Source: Acidilobaceae archaeon
Lineage (GTDB): Archaea; Thermoproteota; Thermoprotei_A; Sulfolobales; Acidilobaceae
Assembly (NCBI GenBank): GCA_027051095.1
Contig: JALUAM010000033.1
Span: 1 to 54,112, forward strand
Length of the DNA stretch: 54,112 bases
Direction of reading: 5' to 3'
This document shows positions 31,835 through 41,107 of the stretch, piece after piece (positions within the stretch are counted from its first letter, which is position 1; the number at the start of each line of letters is the position of its first letter). Under the pieces are notes generated by a model. It made no database searches and was not told where the DNA came from. It saw only the letters and a program-made list of their open reading frames with translations. Both the position numbers and the translations under genes were made by a program.

Positions 31835-32662
31835 ATGGTTGAGATCCTCGTCCTCGCCTCAAAGATATACACCGGGAGGAGGGTACTTAGAGGAGGCTAT
31901 GTCTACATTAGAGACGGCGTCATAGAGAGTGTTGGCGAGGGGCCGGTGCCGGAGGACCTCACCTACGCGGCCTTAGTGCTGGGCGGCGAAGGTAGAGTCG
32001 TCGCTCCCGGGCTAGCCGTTGCAGCCGATGTAGCAGCCTACCCTTTCAGGCATCTATTCCCGAGCCCTGAGAGGCGCCGCGAACTCTACAGAGCCATGGG
32101 ATTGGAGGCCCAGTTTGCAGCATCGCTCCCTGCGGTCTACGAGCTACACGTTCACGGCGTGACAACAGTGTTCGTCGAGAGTGAGAACTCAGACTTAGCA
32201 CTGAAGCTACTAGACTCTATAGGCGGTTTCTACGGTGTAGCTGTAAACTCGTGCTGGGGTCTAGAGCCCCCTGAGACTCCTAAAGCGCTTTCAGGCTCCG
32301 TCAAGGCCGGCGGCTGCGGAGGGCCTCCGATGCTAGAGTCCAAGCCCGTATATAAACCGGGCCTGCTAGGTAGACCGTGGACGAGTTCGCAAAAGCTGAG
32401 GGAGGCCTCGGGAGCCGACGGAGGCTTCATAGAAGAGGGCTTGAAGGCCGAGCTAGCGGTTTTCGACTTCTCTAGGCCCCCGGGCATGATGCTAGACCTA
32501 TTCGACCTCGACCTAGACGTTCTCTACTCGCTTGGACTTAAAGTCGAGAGCCTGGTTGCCGGGGACGACGTACTCGTAGACGGCGGCGACCACTTATATA
32601 TAGTTGAAAAACACTTCAAGGAGGCTAGAAGGCTCGCAGAGAGGGTCCTCAGGAAGGAGTAG
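31835..32662 (+). CDS. Amidohydrolase-like protein without metal ligands
   Basis: 275 aa from ATG 31835. The beta-rich N-terminal part fits the composite domain of amidohydrolases (LVLASKIYTGRRVLRGGYVYIRDGVIESVG). Where the HxH metal motif should follow PGxxDxHxH, it reads PGLAVAADVAAYP. The other usual metal-site motifs are also absent, so it is probably not a working hydrolase. A 27-codon 5' extension to GTG 31754 would overlap the divergent PIN-ATPase start and is rejected. Its role is unknown. Confidence 0.7.
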   Translation: MVEILVLASKIYTGRRVLRGGYVYIRDGVIESVGEGPVPEDLTYAALVLGGEGRVVAPGLAVAADVAAYPFRHLFPSPERRRELYRAMGLEAQFAASLPAVYELHVHGVTTVFVESENSDLALKLLDSIGGFYGVAVNSCWGLEPPETPKALSGSVKAGGCGGPPMLESKPVYKPGLLGRPWTSSQKLREASGADGGFIEEGLKAELAVFDFSRPPGMMLDLFDLDLDVLYSLGLKVESLVAGDDVLVDGGDHLYIVEKHFKEARRLAERVLRKE

Positions 32663-32677
32663 CGCCCTCAGCGCAGG

Positions 32678-33073
32678 GTGATACCTGGGTTTCACGGTCG
32701 GAGGCACCAGTTATACGAGGCCACGGTAACCATTATTTGGTGTCGCGATGTGAAGGGCCTGATCGCTGTGAAAGGCGAGCCCTCCTCATTCACAGTGTAC
32801 TCTAAGCTACATCCGCTTGCAGAGGAGAGAGCCGGTAGGGCTCTTAAGACCGTTGCTCTAGGCTCGTCGGCCCTAGCGCGCATACTCTCCTCGTCCGACG
32901 AGTTCAAGGTTACTATAGAGGGGAGGGGCTTCACGTTTTCAATGACGTGCAGGGGGCTACACTGCGTCGGCGTCGGAGTCTTTGAGGAGGGCTCGAGAGG
33001 CCCCGGAAGCGGTGAAATGGGCGATCCTGAGGGGCTCAGGAGTTCTGGCATGCACCTGGCACAACTCCACTAG
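32678..33073 (+). CDS. Hypothetical protein, up to 131 aa
   Basis: An open frame from GTG 32678. The middle (SFTVYSKLHPLAEERAGRALKTVALG; FKVTIEGRGFTFSMTCRGLHCVGV) has an alternating strand/helix pattern somewhat like the KEOPS subunit Pcc1, but the match is too weak to name. A later GTG at 32750 may be the true start. The last 117 bp lie opposite the end of the DUF99 gene, and the residues there are low complexity. Confidence 0.45.
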   Translation: MIPGFHGRRHQLYEATVTIIWCRDVKGLIAVKGEPSSFTVYSKLHPLAEERAGRALKTVALGSSALARILSSSDEFKVTIEGRGFTFSMTCRGLHCVGVGVFEEGSRGPGSGEMGDPEGLRSSGMHLAQLH

Positions 33074-33574
33074 CCTCTTAGCAGCCCCCACATAGCCGGG
33101 TAAACCCCACACGGATATGAAGAGCCTTCCCCGCCTGGTTTCCACGGGCTTGACGCTCGCCACCACAGACTCCACGATTCTAAGTCTTATATCCAATAGT
33201 GGTAGTCGCGAACTCATTAATCCCCTCCTTAGACTCTCGAGTGACGGCATGTACTTGTAAACATAAATCACGGGGCTGCCAACAAGTTTCATAACCGTTC
33301 TAGGGCTCACAACGTTGAACCCTGCTATAGTCACGCTATCTAGGAGCAGAGGCGCGCCCCTAGCCCCTACTTCCTCTATAAGCGCTGCCACTATACTCGA
33401 CGCCTCGAGGCCGTCTACCCTGACAGGTGCTATCGAGGCTGATAGGGGCCTGGAAGCCTCTATGCTCCAAGCTATGCAGGCTACGACAGTGAAGCCGGAC
33501 CCCCAGCCCAGCTTCCTCACTATCCCGTCGTCGCATGCTACCACTAGGCCTTCCCGGCTTTCAGCTTTCGTCAC
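32957..33574 (-). CDS. DUF99 family protein
   Basis: 205 aa. DUF99 markers are present: VACDDGIVRK near 11-20, VRVDGLEASSIV near 51-62, LLLDSVTIAGFNVV near 76-89 and SPVIYVYKYMP. EPLRIAH near 180 marks the usual C-terminal end; the remaining 20 residues fall in the overlap with the convergent gene. The family is widespread in archaea, structurally nuclease-like and uncharacterised. Its start overlaps the orc1/cdc6 stop by 14 nt, so the two are co-translated. Confidence 0.85.
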   Translation of the reverse strand: MTKAESREGLVVACDDGIVRKLGWGSGFTVVACIAWSIEASRPLSASIAPVRVDGLEASSIVAALIEEVGARGAPLLLDSVTIAGFNVVSPRTVMKLVGSPVIYVYKYMPSLESLRRGLMSSRLPLLDIRLRIVESVVASVKPVETRRGRLFISVWGLPGYVGAAKRLVELCQVHARTPEPLRIAHFTASGASRALLKDSDADAV

Positions 33575-34799
33575 CGTAGACCAGCCTTGCTATTGTCGGG
33601 TCGTCTCCCAGCGCCTCGAGCACCGCGTTAATGTCAGCGTCTACTACTGCCTCCCTCGTTTTTCCGTACCTTCCGCGGCTTACAACCCTGCTCCTCACTA
33701 TCCCCAGCATGTCCAGCTCGCTCAGTATGCCCGAGACTCTTCTCAGAGTTACATGTTCTAGGCCTAGCTCCGCCGCAAGCCTCTTATACTCCTCATACAC
33801 CTCGCCGGTGGAGACGCTACGGCCCCCTCTAGACTCCTGGAGCCTTATGATTGCCAGGAGCACCAGCTTCGCGTGGAGAGGGAGGCCCCTCACAACTTCG
33901 CCCACTCTGTCCCTCTCTATCTCTACCCTCGCAGCGTATACGTGCTCCTCAGTCACCATGGGATCACCCCTTCTCTCAGCTATTTCACCTGCCACCCTCA
34001 ACAGGTCAAGGGCTCTCCTAGCGTCGCCGTGCTCCCTTGCCGCTAGAGCGGCGCAAAGGGGCACGACACCTTCAGATAGCACGCCGGGGTTAAACGCCTC
34101 TCTAGCTCTCTCCTCGAGTATATCCCTTAACTGCGGAGCCGTGTAAGGCTGGAAGACTAGCTCCACCTCGCCAAGGCTGCTCCTAACTCTGGGCTCAAGG
34201 CTCTCAACGAAGCTAAGACTATTGGTTATCCCTACCAGGCTTATCCAGGCCCTCCCGCCGAGGTCCTGATTCGCCCTGGTCAGCCTGTAGAGCAGGTCCT
34301 GGCCCCCGCTCCTCTTAGAGAGAAAGTCTATCTCGTCCAGCACTATGATGTACACTCCCCCGAGCCTGGAAACCTTCTTCATCACGCGCTCGTACACTTC
34401 GCCGACGCTGAGCCCCGTGAACGGGACCCTCAGCCCTATGCCCTCAGCTATAGCCGCGACAACCCTGTAAGGCGTCTCCCTCTGCCTGACATTGACATAG
34501 ATCCCCTTAACGGCGACGCCGATCTCCCTAGCCCTCGACTCAAGCCTCAAGAGTACGTGACGCGCTACCGCAGTCTTGCCGGTACCTGTAAGCCCGTAGA
34601 GGAACGCGTTGCCCGGCTTCTCGCCCCTGAGGGCGGGGGCTAAGACCTCAGCAAGCCTTCTAAGCTCCTTCTCCCTATGAGGCAGCGTGTCTGGCACATA
34701 GTCCGGTAGGAGAACCCACCTCTTCCTGAATATCCTACGCAAGAGTGCCTTAGAGAACACGTCCTCCAGCGGGTCAGAGACGCCGCGCGTCCCCGCCAA
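33561..34799 (-). CDS. cdc6: Origin recognition protein Orc1/Cdc6
   Basis: 412 aa, TTG start. It binds the replication origin and loads MCM. AAA+ motifs are Walker A GLTGTGKT (69-76), Walker B IIVLDEID (151-158) and sensor-like GITNSL. The winged-helix DNA-binding domain fills about 310-400. It is preceded by a mini-ORB-like sequence at 34818-34829 and a tRNA-Ala gene. Origins in crenarchaea often lie next to orc genes. It is transcribed with the DUF99 gene. Confidence 0.96.
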   Translation of the reverse strand: MAGTRGVSDPLEDVFSKALLRRIFRKRWVLLPDYVPDTLPHREKELRRLAEVLAPALRGEKPGNAFLYGLTGTGKTAVARHVLLRLESRAREIGVAVKGIYVNVRQRETPYRVVAAIAEGIGLRVPFTGLSVGEVYERVMKKVSRLGGVYIIVLDEIDFLSKRSGGQDLLYRLTRANQDLGGRAWISLVGITNSLSFVESLEPRVRSSLGEVELVFQPYTAPQLRDILEERAREAFNPGVLSEGVVPLCAALAAREHGDARRALDLLRVAGEIAERRGDPMVTEEHVYAARVEIERDRVGEVVRGLPLHAKLVLLAIIRLQESRGGRSVSTGEVYEEYKRLAAELGLEHVTLRRVSGILSELDMLGIVRSRVVSRGRYGKTREAVVDADINAVLEALGDDPTIARLVYGDES

Positions 34800-34817
34800 G
34801 ACCGGTCCCAGGCTAAG

Positions 34818-34829
34818 GTTTCAACTGGA
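34818..34829 (-). promoter_or_regulatory. Mini-ORB-like element upstream of orc1/cdc6
   Basis: TCCAGTTGAAAC on the minus strand closely matches the core of archaeal origin recognition boxes. It lies 19-30 bp upstream of the orc1/cdc6 start. The G-rich extension of a full ORB is weak here. Only one copy was noticed, so it may serve autoregulation as well as, or instead of, origin function. Confidence 0.45.
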
Positions 34830-34893
34830 TCCTATCCGGGAAGCCAGGCCTAGTAACACCGGGTCTACCACGGGGAGTATGTGATGGTCATGG

Positions 34894-34967
<74 letters not shown>

Positions 34968-34999
34968 ACGTTCCATCCAACATCAAGTAGCACCGGAGC

Positions 35000-35005
35000 T
35001 TTAAA
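35000..35005 (-). promoter_or_regulatory. TATA box of tRNA-Ala
   Basis: TTTAAA lies about 35 bp upstream of the tRNA 5' end on the minus strand. The rest of the 34968-35136 gap has the ABC-operon promoter and no gene. Confidence 0.5.
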
Positions 35006-35093
35006 GGCTAGCGCCCTCTGTGGGCCCGCCCCGTCGTTCCCGCAGTAAAGCTGCTCTAAACAATTCTGGGTGCCCGCTAATACACAAACAATT

Positions 35094-35101
35094 ATTTAAA
35101 C
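35094..35101 (+). promoter_or_regulatory. TATA box of the ABC-2 operon
   Basis: ATTTAAAC in an AT-rich stretch predicts a start near 35124. That gives a leader of about 13 nt which holds the GGTGAG ribosome-binding site at 35126-35131 for ATG 35137. Confidence 0.55.
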
Positions 35102-35136
35102 TAAATTAATCTATAATTACGTGAAGGTGAGCTTTT

Positions 35137-35871
35137 ATGGAGGTTATCGTGGAGGCTCGTTCAATAGCTAAGAAGTTCGGCGATGTAGTAGCTGTGAGGG
35201 ACGTTAGCTTCACTGTGGCTAGAGGCGAAGTATTCTGCCTGGTGGGCCCCAACGGCGCAGGAAAGACTACAACTTTCAGGATCGTCGCGGGCCTTATAAG
35301 GCCTGATAAGGGCTTCGTCAGTGTCCTAGGAGAAGACCCCTACGCTATGGATCCCCGTGTAAGGAGGAAGATAACTTACCTACCTGAGGATGCAGGTGTT
35401 TACAGGAACCTCACAGGCCTTGAGTACTTGGAGGTGGTTGCCGGGGTATATGCGTCTAGCAGGGAAGAGTCGCGGAGGTTCCTTGAAAGGGGGATACAGC
35501 TTTCGGGGCTGGGCGAAGAGCTGAGGAGAAGAGCGGGTGGTTACAGCAGGGGCATGAAGAGGAGGCTAGCCCTTGCAGCCGCCCTAATGGTGGAGCCCGA
35601 ACTGGCTATACTCGACGAGCCCACGGCGGGGCTCGACGTATCTCACTCGCTCGCAGTGAGGAACACGATAAAGAGTTATGTAAGGGAGAGCGGGTCTTCG
35701 GCGCTGGTGTCGAGCCATAACATGCTGGAAGTGGAATATCTCTGTGATAGAGTCGCTATAATATCCCGGGGGGTCATAGTCGCCGAGGGCGCGCCCGGCG
35801 AATTAAAGGACGAGTATGGAGCCTCCAACCTCGAGGAAGTCTATATAAAAATCGTGGGTGGAGGCGCTTGA
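35137..35871 (+). CDS. ABC transporter ATP-binding protein (ABC-2 exporter type)
   Basis: 244 aa. Walker A GPNGAGKTT (near 38-46), Q-loop region, signature YSRGMKRRLALA and Walker B LAILDEPTAGLD are all present. The SRGMKRR signature is typical of drug, sodium or lipid exporters of the NatA/CcmA type. It overlaps the permease gene by 4 nt (ATG/TGA style), so the two make one transporter. The substrate is not shown. Confidence 0.92.
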   Translation: MEVIVEARSIAKKFGDVVAVRDVSFTVARGEVFCLVGPNGAGKTTTFRIVAGLIRPDKGFVSVLGEDPYAMDPRVRRKITYLPEDAGVYRNLTGLEYLEVVAGVYASSREESRRFLERGIQLSGLGEELRRRAGGYSRGMKRRLALAAALMVEPELAILDEPTAGLDVSHSLAVRNTIKSYVRESGSSALVSSHNMLEVEYLCDRVAIISRGVIVAEGAPGELKDEYGASNLEEVYIKIVGGGA

Positions 35872-37121
35872 GGAAAGAGCTTATAATTAAGGATACTAAG
35901 GAGCTAGCCAGAGACAAGTATATACTCTTCAACATCATAGTAATGCCGATAGTGCTAGTAGGCCTTCTAGCCGCCATAACCCTACTATCCGTTGAGCCTC
36001 CCGCAGAAGGCGAGGCTGTGAAGCCCCCCGCAGCCCTTGTACTAGAGGACCCCGGCGATCCTAGTGCTATCAGGCTGGCAGAGGTCCTGGGATGGCCGGT
36101 TTATGACAGCCTGGAGGAGGCTCTGGAGGGTTATAACGTTGTAGTTGTCGTGCCCAGCGGCTTCAGCGAGAATCTAGAGCTTGGGATACCCGCCCCGGTT
36201 ACAGTCTACGTTGTGGTCGAGGAGCCGAGCCTAGCCGCCTTGCTATCCCAGGGCCAGATCCTAGCAGCCCTAGACGACGCTGCACGGCTCTTAACAGCCG
36301 AGCTGAGAGGTGTGTCCCTGGAGGCTTTAACATCCCCCCTCACGGCTTCGACCGTGTTCCTTTACAGGGGGAGCGAGGTAGGACCTAGCGACTTGATATT
36401 CATGATCGGGTTCCCCTTGCTGGCTGGTTTCATCGCCTTCGCTCTGGGCGCAGTTGCTGTCCAGATAGGCGCTATAAGCATCGCGGTGGAGAGGGAGGCC
36501 AGGACGCTTGAAGCGCTGCTAGCTATGCCTGTGTCCAGGCTCGAAATAGCCTTTTCCAAGCTGGTCGCGGCCACCCTGATAAGTGTTGTAGCAGCGATAG
36601 TGTTCGAGGCCTCGTTCATAGCTTACGTCTACCTCTCGGCCAGGCTAACCCTCGAAGGCGGCGAGGGGGCCTCTGCTATACTCTATGAGGCCCTCAGCTA
36701 CCTAGCCGAGAGGCCTCTAGCCCTAGCAGTAATTGCTCTAGTAGCAGTAGCTTCCACCCTCAACATGGCCCTACTCGGCATACTGGTGGGCTCGCTCTTC
36801 GCGGGTGATATAAGGGGCGCGGTGGTGTCTTCTAGCTACCTCTCGCTTTTAGCGGGCATTCCTGTGCTCTACGAGGCTGTGGCTTTCGCGGGGGGGCCTA
36901 GCCCTGCCCTGCTGGCTCTCTTCCATGTAAGCCCGATCTACTATCCCTTCTCGGTGGCCAAGGGCTACGCGGCAGGTGATGCAGCGCTAGCACTCCTCTA
37001 CGTTGTTGTAGAGGCCGTCTACATAGCCGTTGCTGCTATCGCCGCCGCTAAGTTGCTGAGCAGCGAGGCCGTTGTTAGGAGTCCAGAGTTCCGAGGCATC
37101 CTCAAGAAGCTGAGGAAGTGA
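35868..37121 (+). CDS. ABC-2 type permease
   Basis: 417 aa, TTG start. One N-terminal membrane span (about 21-42) is followed by an extracytoplasmic domain of about 120 residues and then six spans in the C-terminal half. AVEREARTLEALLAMPVSR is the coupling-helix element of ABC-2 permeases. It pairs with the ATPase just before it. NatB-like sodium export or antibiotic/peptide export are possible roles. Confidence 0.88.
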   Translation: MRKELIIKDTKELARDKYILFNIIVMPIVLVGLLAAITLLSVEPPAEGEAVKPPAALVLEDPGDPSAIRLAEVLGWPVYDSLEEALEGYNVVVVVPSGFSENLELGIPAPVTVYVVVEEPSLAALLSQGQILAALDDAARLLTAELRGVSLEALTSPLTASTVFLYRGSEVGPSDLIFMIGFPLLAGFIAFALGAVAVQIGAISIAVEREARTLEALLAMPVSRLEIAFSKLVAATLISVVAAIVFEASFIAYVYLSARLTLEGGEGASAILYEALSYLAERPLALAVIALVAVASTLNMALLGILVGSLFAGDIRGAVVSSSYLSLLAGIPVLYEAVAFAGGPSPALLALFHVSPIYYPFSVAKGYAAGDAALALLYVVVEAVYIAVAAIAAAKLLSSEAVVRSPEFRGILKKLRK

Positions 37122-37197
37122 ATTAAGCCGCGGTCGCCGATCGAGGGCTTCCTCATAGCGCGCGGCTCGGACGCGTCGTCAGCGCTCATCCCATAGC

Positions 37198-38400
37198 TTA
37201 TTTAAGGCCGAGCTTAGCTTTAATCTCGTTAATGCCCTGAGACTTGAGGTCTATCACTATGGGTTCAGGCACGAATATGTCCTTCACTTTCTCTACCTCG
37301 CTCTTAAACGCCTCATCCAGGGCCCTTGGAGTCGGAGGAGTGTCTACCCCGCATACCTCCCTCTGCCTAGCCACTATATCGTAGACCCCGATCCTCCTAG
37401 CCTCCTCGACTATCTCGTCCTTATCATGCCCCGCGAGAGGCCTTAGCACAGGTAGCTTGAGACCCTCGCTGATCAGCCTCAGATTCCTCACAGTCTGGCT
37501 GGCCACCTGGCCCACGGACTCCCCAGTAACCAGGGCTTCCATGCCCTCCCTCACCGCTAGCTCCTCTGCATGAAGCATCATGAGTCTCCTGAGGACTAGG
37601 GTGCGGTAGCTCGGCGCGACTAGGCCGTTGACCACCAGAGCGGCGCCTCTGAAGTTGACTACGTAGAGCCTCGGCCTGTGGCCGAAGGCCCAGTTATCTG
37701 CCAGATACTTGGCAGCTTCCACCGCCACCTCCAGAACATCTGGGAAGCCGAAGTCGTAGAAGGCCAGGTGGGCTGGGACGCCTCTCTTCATGATCCTCCA
37801 CGCCGCAACCGTCGAGTCGAACCCGCCGCTAAATAGGACTAGGGCGGGCTCCTCGCTGCCTATGGGTAGCCCGCCGGGCCCCTGGACTACAGTGTCGTAG
37901 AGGAAGGCAGTCGGCCCTCTAACCTCCACGTAGGCCACATACTCCGGCGACTTCAAGTCCACCCTGGGCGCTCCCAGCTCTATGAGCGCCCTTCCCAACT
38001 CTTTTTCAACGTCTTTACTAGTAAAAGGCTCGACGCCGCTCCTCCGAGCCCGGACCATGAACGAGGATCCCTTAATCCTTCCGGAGAAGAATCGTGCAGC
38101 CTTGGCTACTAGATCGTTCAAGTCCCTGTAATCGATCTTGTAAGCGGGGCTGGCGCTCTTCACGCCGAACACCCTCGCAGCCCTAGCCGACGCCTTAACA
38201 GCCTCTTCCTCGCAGCTCAGCCCCTCAACTATGATTCTACCCCTTACCCTCTCTACTCGTCCCCGGACGCCGCCGGACTCCAGCGACTCCCTGATAGCGC
38301 CTACTAGCAGCTTCTCCATTCTATTCCTAGCCTGTTCTCCCTTAACCGCGACCTCCGCGTACCTGACCAACGCAACCCAGCTCCCAGAGGCTTCAACCAT
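37198..38400 (-). CDS. thiI: tRNA 4-thiouridine synthetase ThiI
   Basis: 400 aa. It adenylates and thiolates U8 of tRNA. A ferredoxin-like plus THUMP domain (about 10-170) precedes the PP-loop ATPase domain with SGGFDS (191-196). There is no rhodanese domain, as in other archaea, so sulfur must come from a partner; a cysteine in REVCGVDTPP near 350 is a conserved candidate. It lies alone between the ABC operon and a divergent unknown. Confidence 0.93.
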   Translation of the reverse strand: MVEASGSWVALVRYAEVAVKGEQARNRMEKLLVGAIRESLESGGVRGRVERVRGRIIVEGLSCEEEAVKASARAARVFGVKSASPAYKIDYRDLNDLVAKAARFFSGRIKGSSFMVRARRSGVEPFTSKDVEKELGRALIELGAPRVDLKSPEYVAYVEVRGPTAFLYDTVVQGPGGLPIGSEEPALVLFSGGFDSTVAAWRIMKRGVPAHLAFYDFGFPDVLEVAVEAAKYLADNWAFGHRPRLYVVNFRGAALVVNGLVAPSYRTLVLRRLMMLHAEELAVREGMEALVTGESVGQVASQTVRNLRLISEGLKLPVLRPLAGHDKDEIVEEARRIGVYDIVARQREVCGVDTPPTPRALDEAFKSEVEKVKDIFVPEPIVIDLKSQGINEIKAKLGLK

Positions 38401-38474
38401 GACTGCTAGTTCACCCGCAACCCATTATCACTGTTATCTCCCGGCGTTGGGTTTAAGTCTAGGGCGGTGAATCC

Positions 38475-38933
38475 TTGGCTGTAAGGATTGCCTCATTCAA
38501 GTGGCACGACTCGGGCTATGCTATAGCATCGTCTACAGAATACGGATTGCTAGTGGTATTTGATAATCTGCGCGTCGAGTTCTCCCAAAGGGAGATATCG
38601 CTTGAAGGGGTCTATGAGGGCATGAGGGAGCACCAGTTAGACTCGAGGGGGTCCAGAAAAGTGCTGTACATCGACCTAGCGTTTCCTGCTAAGGGCGTTA
38701 AAGAGCCGCGGGGGGTTGTCTACATGAAGAGCGCTGAGATCAGCATGGGAGCGTTTGGCATAGTCTACAGCCCCCTCGAGCCCATCGGCTCCTACCTCAC
38801 TATATACCCCCCGCCCGGCAGCCTATATGATAACGCCACTATAAGCCCCGACAAGATAGCAGTCTTCATGCTGGGTAGGAGGCAGGTTTACTTCATGGAG
38901 GAAGATAGCGTTAAAAAGATTATACTCGTTTAG
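38475..38933 (+). CDS. Hypothetical protein, 152 aa
   Basis: TTG start. A strand-rich soluble protein (RIASFKWHDSGYAIASSTEYGLLVVFDNLRVEF; VLYIDLAFPAKGV). It ends 14 bp before the cysteine-cluster gene, so the two are probably co-transcribed. No cysteines, signal peptide or known motif are seen. I do not recognise the family. Confidence 0.6.
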   Translation: MAVRIASFKWHDSGYAIASSTEYGLLVVFDNLRVEFSQREISLEGVYEGMREHQLDSRGSRKVLYIDLAFPAKGVKEPRGVVYMKSAEISMGAFGIVYSPLEPIGSYLTIYPPPGSLYDNATISPDKIAVFMLGRRQVYFMEEDSVKKIILV

Positions 38934-38947
38934 GGCGGTGAGAGACC

Positions 38948-39946
38948 ATGATGATCAGGGTTAACGTGGAAAGGGCTGTAAAGGTCGGCGAAGCCATAGC
39001 CAGGATAGGCATCGAGAGGGCCATCGACGACTTCACGGACCCTCGGTTTTACCCGCCACGGGACGCTCCGAGAGAGACTATAGCCATGTACTTCCTCGTA
39101 ATGGTGGCTATGGATCACAGGCTCAGCAGGCCAGGCAGGCCATACGAAGCCGTGGTAAGCGGCGAGAGATTCCATGGAGCCGACCTCCTCTATAGGCTGG
39201 GCGCCGAGAAGCTCAGGAGCGACCCCGAGTTTTTCACAGCAGAGAGGCTATCAAGGATCACTGCAGATGAAGTAAAAGAATGGCTTTCAGCTGGCGAGGC
39301 TAAACCCCCCGACGCAGACTTGAGGGCTAGGCTCCTGAGAGACCTGGGGAGGAAGCTTCTCTCCCTGTATGAGGGCTCAGCTTACGCAATAATAGCAGAG
39401 TCGAAGGGTTACCTTAGAGCGGGGGCGGGAGAGGGTTTCATAGACAGGCTTAAGGTGTTCGCAGCATACCAGGACCCCGTCGAGAAGAAGGCCTTCCTCC
39501 TCGCCAAATTCCTTGAGAGGAGGAATGTAGTGAGGTTTCTCGATCCCGAGAACAAGGAGGTCCCCGTGGATAATCACCTCGTGAGGATAGCGGTAAGGCT
39601 GGGCATAGTAGAGGTAGACCCTGCAACTCTGGAGAGGATTAGGTCCCAGGTCGAACTCGACTGGAGAGAGGACGTGATGCTCAGGCTCGCCACTAGGTCC
39701 GCGTATAAGAAGGTGGCACAGGCCGCGGGCGTAGATCCCTTCCTGCTAGACGACTTCCTGTGGATGTTCGGGCGCAAGTGCTGCACTAGAGAGGCCCCCT
39801 CCTGCAGGCACGGATGCAGAAGTGACTGCGAAGCTATCGGGGGGTGCGCGGGTGGGGCCTGCTCTCTCAGTAACGTCTGTGAGGCGTACTCAAGGGAGGA
39901 CCTTATGGTGCCCGAGCATAGGTTCTTGAACACTTGGTGGTATTGA
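38948..39946 (+). CDS. Helical protein with HhH-like core and C-terminal cysteine cluster
   Basis: 332 aa. The N-terminal half is helical (FYPPRDAPRETIAMYFLVMVAMDHRL). The middle reads like an HhH-GPD or queuosine-salvage-like fold: DPVEKKAFLLAKFLERR, then VPVDNHLVRIAVRLGIVEVD. The C-terminus has nine cysteines in 40 residues (KCCTREAPSCRHGCRSDC, then CAGGACSLSNVC), a likely Fe-S or zinc site. The full combination is not one I can name. A base-excision or nucleoside-processing enzyme is a reasoned guess. Confidence 0.65.
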   Translation: MMIRVNVERAVKVGEAIARIGIERAIDDFTDPRFYPPRDAPRETIAMYFLVMVAMDHRLSRPGRPYEAVVSGERFHGADLLYRLGAEKLRSDPEFFTAERLSRITADEVKEWLSAGEAKPPDADLRARLLRDLGRKLLSLYEGSAYAIIAESKGYLRAGAGEGFIDRLKVFAAYQDPVEKKAFLLAKFLERRNVVRFLDPENKEVPVDNHLVRIAVRLGIVEVDPATLERIRSQVELDWREDVMLRLATRSAYKKVAQAAGVDPFLLDDFLWMFGRKCCTREAPSCRHGCRSDCEAIGGCAGGACSLSNVCEAYSREDLMVPEHRFLNTWWY

Positions 39947-40027
39947 GGGGCAAGTCGCCGGGAAATCAATTACAGTATTATGCTTCTCCAATTACAAGTC
40001 TAATGGGCAGGCTGGGGTGTAGGGGGC

Positions 40028-41107
40028 TTGGCGGCGGACTCGATAGGAGAAGTCTGGAACTACAGGGGAAAGGGCGTGGTCTCGTACTCCATGTCCTCGC
40101 CCGGCATAGCGCTGGGCATAGGAGGTGAGACTCAGCGGAAAGCATCTATAAAGATACCGCTCCCTAGGCCTGAGGGCTCTGAGGCCTCTACAGGGTTTCT
40201 AAGCATAGGCGTGATCACCCCTCCGGGGCTGAGGCTACCTGTGAGATGGAAGATAACCCTTAACAATACAAGCATATCAAGGGAGCTGAGGCCCCAGGTG
40301 TCGTCGAGCCTTGACGACGGGCAGACTTACCATAAGGTGGTGTTTGATGTCACGCCCCTAGCTAGGATGAAGCTCAGCGGAAGAGAAGTACACCAGCTAA
40401 CAGTGATCTACGACGGATTCCAGCCCATACTACTCAACGATGTCACGCTGGCAGTCTTATTCGAGGACGAGGAGTCTAGGACCTCAGCATCGCTATTCAG
40501 CGGTGCCAAGAGCCTCGAGCCGGGCGGCAAGGTCATAGTCTACTCTAGGCTCGGCGAGTACCTGGGAGGAGTTAGGAGAGCGGCAGCCATGATATATGCC
40601 CCGTCGACCCAGAGCAGGCTCAGATTCGTGGCAGGGGGGAGTGAGCCCAGGTACAGCTCGGGGCCTGGGGCTAAGGCCGTGGAGACCGAAGTGCCTTACA
40701 AGGGCTATGAGGTGCCTGTTGCGGTGGTCTACGAGGAACCCGAGAACCCCATATACCCTAAGACGGCCGTAGCCAGCGACATAGTCGTAGTTGAGAACAG
40801 CGTTGAAGGCCCCCTACTAGAGCTCAAGGATGTAAGCATAGAGCGCGCTAAGGCCGGCAAGGCCGTGATGACACTCCAAATCAGGAATAGGGGTTCGCGC
40901 GACTGCGACTCAGCCAAGCTAACAGTGATGGCTGAGGACCTTACCTTGGCGGTTAAGGAGCTAGGTTCCATACCCCAGGCCTCGGCCCTCGAGAACCTCG
41001 TCGAGTTCTACTTGCCGCCGCACGTAAGCAGGATTAACGTGAGGATCGAGTGGAAGGTTAAGGGCTTCCCCCTGGTGAGGGACGCAATAGTGAACGTCAA
41101 ACCCTGA
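40028..41107 (+). CDS. Hypothetical beta-rich protein, 359 aa
   Basis: TTG start. The sequence is made of many strands and reads as two or three beta-sandwich domains. The last about 100 residues (LELKDVSIERAKAGKAVMTLQIRNRGSRDCDSAKLTV) resemble a CARDB or Ig-like domain often found in surface proteins. There is no signal peptide or membrane span in the frame, so if it is exported the route is unclear. It follows the cysteine-cluster gene by 81 bp and overlaps the convergent 89-aa gene by 11 bp. Confidence 0.6.
   Translation: MAADSIGEVWNYRGKGVVSYSMSSPGIALGIGGETQRKASIKIPLPRPEGSEASTGFLSIGVITPPGLRLPVRWKITLNNTSISRELRPQVSSSLDDGQTYHKVVFDVTPLARMKLSGREVHQLTVIYDGFQPILLNDVTLAVLFEDEESRTSASLFSGAKSLEPGGKVIVYSRLGEYLGGVRRAAAMIYAPSTQSRLRFVAGGSEPRYSSGPGAKAVETEVPYKGYEVPVAVVYEEPENPIYPKTAVASDIVVVENSVEGPLLELKDVSIERAKAGKAVMTLQIRNRGSRDCDSAKLTVMAEDLTLAVKELGSIPQASALENLVEFYLPPHVSRINVRIEWKVKGFPLVRDAIVNVKP

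Noticed and set aside
37122-37197. A possible C/D-box guide RNA in the gap between the ABC permease and thiI
   Set aside because: GATGA-like and CTGA-like tetramers occur on the minus strand, but the spacing leaves no guide region and the C box is incomplete.
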